Shown here one piece after another: positions 1-4,933 of a DNA stretch of 5,632 bases. Positions within the stretch are counted from its first letter, which is position 1. Every line of letters starts with the position of its first letter. Where the stretch lies: assembly GCA_947377705.1 (NCBI GenBank), contig CANCGU010000179.1:1-5632 (forward strand), written 5' to 3'. A program made the position numbers and the translations under genes. The notes below the pieces were generated by a model. It searched no databases and was not told the DNA's origin. It saw nothing but the letters and a program-made list of their open reading frames with translations. The DNA comes from Comamonadaceae bacterium. Its GTDB lineage: Bacteria > Pseudomonadota > Gammaproteobacteria > Burkholderiales > Burkholderiaceae.

Positions 1-657
1 AAAGACTTTGATGCCAACGAAGCCATTGGCTGCATGGTCATCACGGGCAGCGAAAAAGCATTTGCCGCAGGTGCCGACATTGGCGCCATGGCCACCTACA
101 GCTTTGCTGACGTGTACAAGAACGACTACATCACCCGCGACTGGGAAACCATTCGCAGCATTCGCAAACCCGTCATCGCAGCGGTAAGCGGCTTTGCTTT
201 GGGCGGTGGCTGCGAGTTGGCCATGATGTGCGACTTCATCATCGCCGCTGACAATGCCAAGTTTGGTCAACCCGAAATCAAACTCGGCATCATCCCGGGT
301 GCAGGCGGCACACAGCGCTTGCCACGCGCGGTGGGCAAATCCAAAGCCATGGACTTGGCGTTGACCGGCCGCATGATGGACGCCGCAGAAGCAGAACGTG
401 CCGGCTTGGTCAGCCGCGTGGTGCCGTTGGAAAAATTGATGGAAGAAACTTTGGGCGCCGCCCTCATGATCAGTGGCTACTCACACATCGCTGCGATGGC
501 CGCCAAAGAATCGGTGAACCGCGCATTTGAAGGCTCCTTGGCTGACGGCGTGATGTTTGAACGCCGCTTATTCCACGCCTTGTTTGCCACCGCTGACCAA
601 AAAGAGGGCATGGACGCGTTTGTCAACAAACGCCCTGCTGCCTTTACCCATCAGTAA
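1..657 (+). CDS. Enoyl-CoA hydratase, 5' end missing
   Basis: This is the C-terminal part of a crotonase-superfamily enzyme. Enoyl-CoA hydratases add water across the double bond of 2-trans-enoyl-CoA in the cytoplasmic beta-oxidation pathway. The frame is open from base 1, so the gene begins outside the window. About 218 residues are present, against roughly 260 for a full enzyme, so some 40 N-terminal residues are missing. Visible signatures are AGADI (oxyanion hole and CoA pocket), the LGGGCELAM segment with the first catalytic glutamate (about residue 72 of the fragment), and [13 protein letters not shown] with the second (about residue 92). Both glutamates are present, which favours true hydratase activity over other crotonase-fold reactions. 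The ATG at base 34 is internal: the codons before it are in frame and fit the family fold. A hairpin terminator follows directly. The specific role (fatty acid, amino acid or aromatic degradation) cannot be told from this fragment. Confidence 0.93.
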   Translation, partial: KDFDANEAIGCMVITGSEKAFAAGADIGAMATYSFADVYKNDYITRDWETIRSIRKPVIAAVSGFALGGGCELAMMCDFIIAADNAKFGQPEIKLGIIPGAGGTQRLPRAVGKSKAMDLALTGRMMDAAEAERAGLVSRVVPLEKLMEETLGAALMISGYSHIAAMAAKESVNRAFEGSLADGVMFERRLFHALFATADQKEGMDAFVNKRPAAFTHQ

Positions 658-665
658 CTCGACCT

Positions 666-690
666 AAAAGCCCACAATTTGTGGACTTTT
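666..690 (+). terminator. Hairpin terminator after the enoyl-CoA hydratase gene
   Basis: Bases 666-675 pair with 681-690 (AAAAG then CCAC on the left, GTGG then CTTTT on the right), with one C-A mismatch at 671/685 and a 5-base AATTT loop. The stem ends in a T run, as expected for an intrinsic terminator. It lies 8 bases after the stop codon at 655-657 and separates this gene from the TerC-family gene. Confidence 0.7.
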
Positions 691-734
691 AAACCCTCGT
701 TACCATGCGGGCTATCTGAATCAGAAAGCACCGC

Positions 735-1472
735 ATGGAACTCTTGACCGACCCGCAAACCTGGATAGCGTTTGCCACCCTCACAGCACTTGAGCTGGTG
801 CTGGGCATCGACAACATCATTTTCATTTCCATCTTGGTGGACAAGTTACCACCTGAGAAACGTGAGTTGGCACGTCGTGTGGGCTTATTCATGGCCATGT
901 TCATGCGCATTGGTTTGCTGCTGTTGCTATCGGTCATCGTGGGGTTGGTCGAACCTTTGTTTACCGCGTTTGGCAAAGACATTTCAGGTCGCGATTTGAT
1001 TTTGATTTCCGGTGGCCTGTTCCTGATCTGGAAAAGCACGGGTGAAATTCACCAATCACTCGAAGGTGAAGAAGAGCACGGTGGCAGCGTGGTCAAGGCC
1101 ACCATGGCGGCCATCATTTTGCAAATCATGGTCATTGACTTGGTGTTCTCACTGGATTCCATCATCACCGCGGTCGGTATGGTGGACGAAGTGGCCATCA
1201 TGATTGCTGCCGTTGTGGCCTCAGTGGGCCTCATGATGGCCTTTGCTACAAGCATTGGTCGATTTGTGTCAAACCACCCCTCGATCAAAATGCTCGCACT
1301 CACCTTCTTGGTGGTGGTGGGGGTCGTGTTGATGGCCGAGGGCTTCGGCCACCATATCCCCAAGGGCTACATCTACTTCGCCATGGCTTTCTCAGTGATT
1401 GTGGAAATGCTCAACATCCGCTTTCGCAAGCGTGCCAAAACAGTGGTGCAACTCCATCAAAGCACCCCCTGA
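735..1472 (+). CDS. TerC-family inner-membrane protein (YgdQ-like)
   Basis: This is a complete 245-residue member of the TerC membrane family (tellurium-resistance C; in E. coli the shorter relatives include YgdQ). Studied members export Mn2+ or supply metal to exported proteins; tellurite resistance itself is usually not the natural role. About seven hydrophobic segments are visible (roughly residues 12-35, 51-72, 86-100, 122-148, 153-173, 184-203, 210-229). The family's two internal repeat motifs are present: ELVLGIDNIIFI (residues 20-31, Asp26) and DLVFSLDSI (135-143, Asp141). Their acidic residues sit inside the membrane and are the likely metal ligands. A charged loop, EGEEEHGG, lies between the halves at 110-117. 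The length is close to that of YgdQ, and no CBS or CorC domain follows, unlike longer relatives. The ribosome binding site is weak (AGAAAG before the ATG). The substrate here is inferred from family members only. Confidence 0.92.
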   Translation: MELLTDPQTWIAFATLTALELVLGIDNIIFISILVDKLPPEKRELARRVGLFMAMFMRIGLLLLLSVIVGLVEPLFTAFGKDISGRDLILISGGLFLIWKSTGEIHQSLEGEEEHGGSVVKATMAAIILQIMVIDLVFSLDSIITAVGMVDEVAIMIAAVVASVGLMMAFATSIGRFVSNHPSIKMLALTFLVVVGVVLMAEGFGHHIPKGYIYFAMAFSVIVEMLNIRFRKRAKTVVQLHQSTP

Positions 1473-1505
1473 ACCACAGGAATACGACCACCATAGAATG
1501 GTTCA

Positions 1506-2075
1506 ATGCAGCCGTCTGAAAAACTCAGCCTCGAAACACAAATTCTCATCACCTTGGCGTGTGCTGTTGCTTATTTTTATGCCTACCAACTAAACGCCCA
1601 TTACTTCGAATGGCTTGAGTTTTCTCAAAACGTCAACTGGTTCTATATTCCAAGCGGCCTGCGCTTGCTGTTTGTGCTTGTCTTGACGCACATGGGTGCG
1701 TTGGGCATCACGCTGGGCTCCATCGCCATCAACTACATCGTTGGTGCGCCAGATGCGCATGTGTTCAATCTAGGCACCGCACTGATATCTGGCGGCTCGC
1801 CTTATTTAGCCCGCCTCATCGCCATCCACCTCTTTCAACTCAACACTTGGCTGAACGGACTGAATGGGAAGACGTTTTTCAAAATCACGATACTTTTTGC
1901 ATTGACCAATGCTTTGCTGCACCAAATTTGGTTCGTCTGCAATGGCAAAACGGACCATGTGATCACCAGTGGATTGGTCATGGCCATAGGCGATTGGTTT
2001 GGCACTGTGCTGGTCTTGGCATGTGCAAGTTGCACCATCCAAGTCGTCAAGTCATTGAACAAAACCAAACTCTAA
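1506..2075 (+). CDS. Multi-pass membrane protein of unknown function
   Basis: I do not recognise a named family with certainty. The 189-residue product has about five hydrophobic stretches (roughly residues 12-30, 51-79, 86-112, 124-146, 154-180) and a short basic C-terminal tail (KSLNKTKL), so it is an integral inner-membrane protein. The segment NWFYIPSGLRLLFVLVLTHMG (residues 44-64, ending before GITLGS) recalls the W-x-P-x-G start of MASE1-type membrane sensor domains, but no signalling output domain follows. This resemblance is a hint only. No good Shine-Dalgarno sequence precedes the ATG at 1506; an ATG at 1498 is out of frame. The gene starts 33 bases after the TerC-family stop on the same strand, so the two may be co-transcribed, and it is closed by a strong terminator at 2114-2145. 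Base composition matches the chromosomal side rather than the element to its right. Confidence 0.75.
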   Translation: MQPSEKLSLETQILITLACAVAYFYAYQLNAHYFEWLEFSQNVNWFYIPSGLRLLFVLVLTHMGALGITLGSIAINYIVGAPDAHVFNLGTALISGGSPYLARLIAIHLFQLNTWLNGLNGKTFFKITILFALTNALLHQIWFVCNGKTDHVITSGLVMAIGDWFGTVLVLACASCTIQVVKSLNKTKL

Positions 2076-2113
2076 AAGATCCCACAAGACTTCAATGCTT
2101 TGATCGACAAAGA

Positions 2114-2145
2114 AAAAACCCACAGTCGTCAAACTGTGGGTTTTT
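2114..2145. terminator. Strong bidirectional terminator
   Basis: A perfect 13-bp stem is formed by AAAAACCCACAGT (2114-2126) and ACTGTGGGTTTTT (2133-2145), with the loop CGTCAA. The right arm ends in a T run and the left arm starts with an A run, so it can stop transcription both from the membrane-protein gene on + and from the tRNA on -. It lies 4 bases from the tRNA 3' CCA end, so it is probably the original terminator of the host tRNA-Met gene. Confidence 0.88.
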
Positions 2146-2149
2146 ATTT

Positions 2150-2226
2150 TGGTGGTGATAGGTGGATTTGAACCACCGACATCAGCATTATGAATGCTGC
2201 GCTCTAACCAACTGAACGACACAAAA
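2150..2226 (-). pseudogene. tRNA-Met(CAT) 3' fragment with broken acceptor stem; attL
   Basis: Read on the - strand, this 77-base stretch has the T arm (GGTGG-TTCAAAT-CCACC), variable loop ATGTC, anticodon arm CAGCA-TTCATAA-TGCTG with anticodon CAT (plus-strand bases 2190-2192), a D arm closing on GAGC, a 3' acceptor strand TATCACC, discriminator A and encoded CCA. The 5' acceptor strand would be TTTTGTG, which cannot pair: positions 1, 2 and 4 face C with T. Bases 8-11 (TCGT) also depart from the usual TAGC. Thus nucleotides from about the D loop to the 3' end are normal tRNA-Met, while the 5' end has been replaced by foreign sequence. Integrases that use tRNA genes leave exactly such a displaced 3' piece at the far end of the element, and a tyrosine recombinase is present in this window. 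A complete tRNA-Met is predicted beyond the right edge. tRNA-Ile with a modified CAT anticodon is a less likely identity. Confidence 0.82.
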
Positions 2227-2240
2227 GGTCTAATTTTACG

Positions 2241-2268
2241 ACTGTGTTGTCACTGTATCAACTGTGTT
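2241..2268. repeat. Phased ACTGTnT direct repeats beside attL
   Basis: ACTGTGT (2241), ACTGTAT (2252) and ACTGTGT (2261), with a looser CTGTTTT at 2273, recur at 9-12 base steps, about one helical turn. Short direct repeats on one face of the helix just inside an attachment site are typical of integrase arm-type or excisionase sites. That role is inferred from position only. Confidence 0.4.
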
Positions 2269-2340
2269 TTTTCTGTTTTCAGACTGCGCTCTAACCTTGT
2301 TGAAATGTGAAAGTGTTCAAGCGTCTTGTTACGAGACGGC

Positions 2341-2361
2341 GATGTCCTTTCAAAGGACATC
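2341..2361. repeat. Perfect 21-bp palindrome, copy 1
   Basis: Arms GATGTCCTTT (2341-2350) and AAAGGACATC (2352-2361) flank a single central C, giving a perfect 10-bp inverted repeat. It begins 6 bases past the stop codon of the - strand gene. No T run follows on either strand, so a simple intrinsic terminator is unlikely. The same sequence, with one base changed, lies inside the AAA+ ATPase gene at 4330-4350. Confidence 0.75.
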
Positions 2362-2367
2362 TAGCAA

Positions 2368-3240
2368 TCATCCAAAAATCATTTTTATAAACTCATCGGA
2401 ATCTGACTCGGGACAAACCCACAAACCTGCTTCTATTGCATCTTTTTTTTCTTGAAGTTGTTTTTTCGTCCACATCTTTCGCTCGGCAACGGGTGTCATC
2501 ACAGGAAAGTGTCCCAGCTCAACATTAGCAATGATGTTGTTTGCTTTGGTTAGATAGCGATTGACCTTTACCCGTATTGATAGCCGCTCATACTTTTCAG
2601 TTTGTACTCTACGAATGATTTTTGCTTTATCAGGTTCAGGCGTTATTCCAAGTTGCTTGCCAATCCAGTACTGAGTAAAGCGTTCAGAGCGCTCCAGTAA
2701 ATCTGCGGCTTTCGCTCTATTCAACACATCATTTAGGCACCAAACACGGTGCGCATCAATCAACACTTTCTTTCTGACACCTCGCAAGTCTTCAACTTCA
2801 TGTCCCGTTGCAATTGATTTAGGCAGTGGCGTAGGTTGATGATCTTTCAACAAATCATTCAATTGCGCAAGGATTTCTGACTTCGTCAGATGAAGCGGAA
2901 TCATTGCAGGTTGAATCCATTTGACTGGCGGTACATAACGCATTTCACGCACTGAAATCAGCTCAACTTGCGGTGGGTCAACTTCATACGAAAACACCTT
3001 AGTGCCACGCTCAACCCACCATTCGTCAAAACTCACGCCAAAGATATTACCGAAGAGGTTGTAGGTCTCGGCAAATTCTTTATCACCAGTTTTTCCTCTC
3101 TGTTGACATAACCACCAGTAGTTATCGCTAAGCCGTAAATATCGCCACCACAAGTAATACAGACTGCGCTTGGCAGCAGCGATCTCCAAATCGAGTTGGT
3201 TGTATTTTTGGTTCGATAGGTTTGGAAAGAATCTTCTCAT
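2368..3240 (-). CDS. Tryptophan-rich element protein of unknown function
   Basis: The function is not recognised. The 290-residue product has an unusually aromatic N-terminal third: YYLWWRYLRLSDNYWWLC at residues 28-45, and GVSFDEWWVERGTKVF at 68-83. A mid segment, IPLHLTKSEILAQLNDLLKDH (from residue 114), looks helical and leads into a basic C-terminal half (RGVRKKVLID, KAKIIRRVQ, ERKMWTKKQLQEKK). I have an impression of similar W-rich proteins of this layout in other integrated elements of Proteobacteria, but cannot name a family. No transmembrane segment or signal peptide is evident; the basic C-terminus would suit nucleic-acid binding, which is inference. The ATG at 3240 is the most upstream in-frame start, but has no clear Shine-Dalgarno sequence (ATAACACTAA precedes it). 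It is transcribed away from the operon at 3405 and shares with it a control region containing a 9-bp inverted repeat. A run of eight A residues falls in codons 265-267. Confidence 0.8.
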   Translation of the reverse strand: MRRFFPNLSNQKYNQLDLEIAAAKRSLYYLWWRYLRLSDNYWWLCQQRGKTGDKEFAETYNLFGNIFGVSFDEWWVERGTKVFSYEVDPPQVELISVREMRYVPPVKWIQPAMIPLHLTKSEILAQLNDLLKDHQPTPLPKSIATGHEVEDLRGVRKKVLIDAHRVWCLNDVLNRAKAADLLERSERFTQYWIGKQLGITPEPDKAKIIRRVQTEKYERLSIRVKVNRYLTKANNIIANVELGHFPVMTPVAERKMWTKKQLQEKKDAIEAGLWVCPESDSDEFIKMIFG

Positions 3241-3244
3241 TTAG

Positions 3245-3286
3245 TGTTATCAACAAATTTATTTATATCCAGTGTAATTGATAACA
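3245..3286. promoter_or_regulatory. Inverted-repeat operator candidate in divergent control region
   Basis: TGTTATCAA (3245-3253) and TTGATAACA (3278-3286) form a perfect 9-bp inverted repeat with a 24-base AT-rich spacer. The arm centres are 33 bases apart, close to three helical turns, which suits two dimers or a looped binding protein. On the - strand a -10-like TATAAA (3267-3262) lies between the arms and a -35-like TTGTTA (3287-3282) overlaps the right arm, though their 14-base spacing is short. A bound protein would cover the promoter of the - strand gene and could also affect the + operon. Confidence 0.45.
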
Positions 3287-3404
3287 ATTTTAATATACAC
3301 ACATCAGCAGGACGAAAGCAACTCAGCCCAAGTCTGATGTTGATGACTCGCTAGAAGAGCTAAACATTTAAACGCTCGGATAGCAAACTAAAAAGGAAAC
3401 TGAA
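3287..3404 (+). promoter_or_regulatory. Leader region of the three-gene operon
   Basis: No gene is present here. A second, weaker inverted repeat, ACATCAG (3301-3307) and CTGATGT (3334-3340), again has arm centres 33 bases apart. AT-rich TAATAT (3291-3296) could be a -10 element, but I find no convincing -35 at the right distance. A good ribosome binding site, AAGGA (3393-3397), lies 7 bases before the ATG at 3405. The + promoter is presumably in this stretch but cannot be placed. Confidence 0.35.
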
Positions 3405-4214
3405 ATGTCTACTATGACCGTCACCGCTTCTACCACTACCGAAGCATCCGCAATCAAAATGAACTTGACCGCGTCTACAGCTATGCGTGAGCGCATTGAA
3501 GATCTCGCAGTAATGCGTGAAGCCTTTGAGAACACACAACTAGCTCGCACTAATCAAGCCCTTTACGGGTTGATGGCAAATTGCCTGTCGCTTTACCGCG
3601 ATCTAACAGAAGGCGACGACTTGAAAGCGAAAAAGATGGGTCTTCAAGACTTCATCAGCTTGAAAGGCTACAAGTTCAATGCAACCTCTCCCCTGAGTCT
3701 GAAAGTGATTCGTTGTGTATTTGGAGATAAAGACCGTCGTCGTCTTTCGACTTATCACACAGTGTTGCGTGTGGCGATCGCTGAGAAATGGGCTCTGACT
3801 GAAGTAGCAGCAAAGATTGCAGAGCGTGGTGGAGTTCAAGAGATCTCTGTGCGTAAAGCGAACTCAATGTCTCAAAAAGACAAAGCAACTGCGGCACAAG
3901 CAGCACTTCTCAATCAATCCCTAGCTCAGATTGACAGCCAAGCACTTAAGTCAAAGCACAACAGCGAGTTCAACGAGCAGCAGGCAGTTGCTGTTTTGAC
4001 CCAAAACCAAGACGGCACTTTCAGCGTTCACTGTGTTGTTCACAGTTCAACTGCTGTCAGTGCAGCACTTGCCGCGTACTTCAACGCAAACAAGAGTGAC
4101 ATTCTGCAGATCACTGAACAACAAAAAATGGCTAAGGCACAAGCTGAACAAGCCACTTTGATTGCTACAGCAGCCAACGCGGCTAACGATCAACAAGCGC
4201 AAGACGCCGCTTAA
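3405..4214 (+). CDS. Element protein of unknown function, operon gene 1
   Basis: I do not recognise the family. The 269-residue product starts with a Thr/Ser/Ala-rich, probably disordered segment (1-26), then a mostly helical region (27-156) with a basic patch GDKDRRRLSTYH (107-118) and a stretch LTEVAAKIAERGG (131-143) whose spacing could fit part of a helix-turn-helix. A short predicted beta-rich section follows (QDGTFSVHCVV, 202-212), and the end is an Ala/Gln-rich helix (235-269) that could form a coiled coil. No membrane segment is visible. The start is well supported by AAGGA 7 bases upstream. It is the first gene of a + operon with the AAA+ ATPase (61 bases on, after a hairpin) and the acidic protein. 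Being first, with the best ribosome site and a partial terminator behind it, it may be made in larger amounts than the other two. A DNA-binding role is possible but only inferred. Confidence 0.82.
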   Translation: MSTMTVTASTTTEASAIKMNLTASTAMRERIEDLAVMREAFENTQLARTNQALYGLMANCLSLYRDLTEGDDLKAKKMGLQDFISLKGYKFNATSPLSLKVIRCVFGDKDRRRLSTYHTVLRVAIAEKWALTEVAAKIAERGGVQEISVRKANSMSQKDKATAAQAALLNQSLAQIDSQALKSKHNSEFNEQQAVAVLTQNQDGTFSVHCVVHSSTAVSAALAAYFNANKSDILQITEQQKMAKAQAEQATLIATAANAANDQQAQDAA

Positions 4215-4220
4215 CTAAAC

Positions 4221-4247
4221 ACGGGGCATGTCACAAACATGCCTCGT
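4221..4247 (+). terminator. Hairpin between operon genes 1 and 2 (attenuator-like)
   Basis: ACGGGGCATGT (4221-4231) pairs with ACATGCCTCGT (4237-4247), an 11-bp stem with one G-U pair and a CACAA loop, followed by CTTTAA. The T run is short, so partial termination or mRNA protection is more likely than a full stop. It starts 7 bases after the stop at 4212-4214 and ends 28 bases before the ATPase start. Confidence 0.6.
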
Positions 4248-4275
4248 CTTTAAGAACATACAGAAAGGAATAAAC

Positions 4276-4923
4276 ATGTTCAACGAAGATGATTTCAAGC
4301 CAAAGTCGCTTGATGAGTGCGTGATTAGTGATGTCCGTTCAAAGGACATCTTGGATCAAATTTTGAAAGGTCAATTGCCGTTTCCAGCGTTTGGCAAGTG
4401 TGGCATCTTGCTTCACGGTGACTATGGGACAGGTAAAACGACAACTGCTCGTTTATTGCCTGATTTGATTGAAGCAAGTCGTAATGGTTCAACTGCTTAC
4501 TATGACTTCTATTCATGCGCTCAAGGCATGAACGGCACAAGTTTGATGAACTTGATTACTAGAAGCACCTCACTCACAAGTTGCAATCAAAGTGGAAATC
4601 ATTACTCCATCCTCGATGAAGTGGACAACTTGACTGAAGCAGCACAAGCGTCATTCAAGGCAATCATGGACTGTCGTCATGGGATCTTTATCTTGACCAC
4701 GAACGATATCAACAAAGTGGACAAAGGCGTGGTGAATCGTTGTCATGTGATCCACATGCTTGTGGCTCAACCTCAGCAATGGTTACCACTAGTGAAGCGG
4801 GTCATTACAACGACTGGGGCTCAATGCCCGCCTGAATCCGCACTACTGCCTGTTATTGCTAACTGCAATGGATCAGGTCGTGAAATTCTCAACTCAGCGA
4901 TTCAAATCGCCAACAAGATTTAA
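4276..4923 (+). CDS. AAA+ ATPase resembling a clamp-loader core
   Basis: This is a P-loop ATPase of the AAA+ class, closest in look to clamp-loader small subunits (RFC small subunit, phage T4 gp44, DnaX core), which use ATP to load sliding clamps on DNA. In the 215-residue product, Walker A is GDYGTGKT (48-55), Walker B is ILDEVD (112-117), sensor 1 is FILTTND (138-144, Asn143), an arginine-finger motif is VVNRC (152-156, NRC where clamp loaders have SRC), and a sensor-2-like Arg is in GSGRE (199-203). Helix EAAQASFKAIMD after Walker B matches the clamp-loader pattern. The protein stops just after the sensor-2 helix, so the C-terminal collar domain that holds RFC-type pentamers together is missing (full subunits are about 320 residues). 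The ATG at 4276 is preferred because AAAGGA lies 6 bases before it; the in-frame ATG at 4228 sits inside the hairpin. No clamp or polymerase gene is visible nearby. Confidence 0.88.
   Translation: MFNEDDFKPKSLDECVISDVRSKDILDQILKGQLPFPAFGKCGILLHGDYGTGKTTTARLLPDLIEASRNGSTAYYDFYSCAQGMNGTSLMNLITRSTSLTSCNQSGNHYSILDEVDNLTEAAQASFKAIMDCRHGIFILTTNDINKVDKGVVNRCHVIHMLVAQPQQWLPLVKRVITTTGAQCPPESALLPVIANCNGSGREILNSAIQIANKI
4330..4350. repeat. 21-bp palindrome, copy 2, inside the AAA+ gene
   Basis: GATGTCCGTT (4330-4339), central C, AAAGGACATC (4341-4350) matches the palindrome at 2341-2361 in 20 of 21 bases; the only change is G for T at base 4337. Here it spans exactly codons 19-25 of the ATPase gene (Asp-Val-Arg-Ser-Lys-Asp-Ile). 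Flanking sequences show no extended similarity, so only the palindrome itself is shared. Confidence 0.8.
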
Positions 4924-4933
4924 GGAAATATAT

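Larger units (their letters stand above)
2227..2367. other. Non-coding left end of the element
   Basis: This 141-base stretch between the tRNA fragment and the stop of the - strand gene has no credible gene. It contains ACTGTnT repeats at 2241, 2252 and 2261, a 13-base copy of tRNA sequence (CTGCGCTCTAACC, 2284-2296), a small hairpin (CGTCT 2322-2326 with AGACG 2334-2338), and a 21-bp palindrome at 2341-2361. Its position next to the attachment site fits an integrase or excisionase binding region. Confidence 0.5.

Noticed and set aside
1049..1363. Open frame of 104 codons on the - strand inside the TerC-family gene
   Set aside because: It is a shadow of the strongly supported membrane protein; its Met/Thr-rich translation is typical of the antisense of hydrophobic codons.
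2150..2226. Functional tRNA-Met gene
   Set aside because: The 5' acceptor strand cannot pair with the 3' strand at three of the first four positions, so correct folding and charging are unlikely; a displaced attachment-site fragment explains it better.
2443..2450. Run of eight A (T on the + strand) in the W-rich gene as a possible programmed frameshift
   Set aside because: Shifting one way stops after two codons and the other way adds only a short arginine-rich tail; there is no second reading frame worth joining, and the unshifted frame continues normally.
2264..2455. Open frame of 63 codons on + across the element's left end
   Set aside because: No ribosome site, it overlaps the 3' end of the - strand gene and the palindrome, and the composition does not look like a protein.
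2280..3170. 11-base repeat CAGACTGCGCT at 2280 and 3160
   Set aside because: Matches of 11 bases are expected several times by chance in a window of this length, and the second copy lies within coding sequence with no shared flank.
2241..4039. 10-base match ACTGTGTTGT at 2241 and 4030
   Set aside because: Too short to be meaningful at this window size; the 4030 copy is in coding sequence and has no phased companions.
4228..4275. Upstream in-frame ATG that would lengthen the AAA+ ATPase by 16 residues
   Set aside because: It lies in the middle of the 4221-4247 hairpin and has no Shine-Dalgarno sequence, while the ATG at 4276 has AAAGGA 6 bases upstream and begins a segment that fits the AAA+ N-terminus.
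4856..4933. In-frame ATG that would lengthen the acidic protein by 26 residues
   Set aside because: The extension overlaps the end of the ATPase gene in another frame and has a basic composition unlike the rest; the ATG at 4934 has a good ribosome site.
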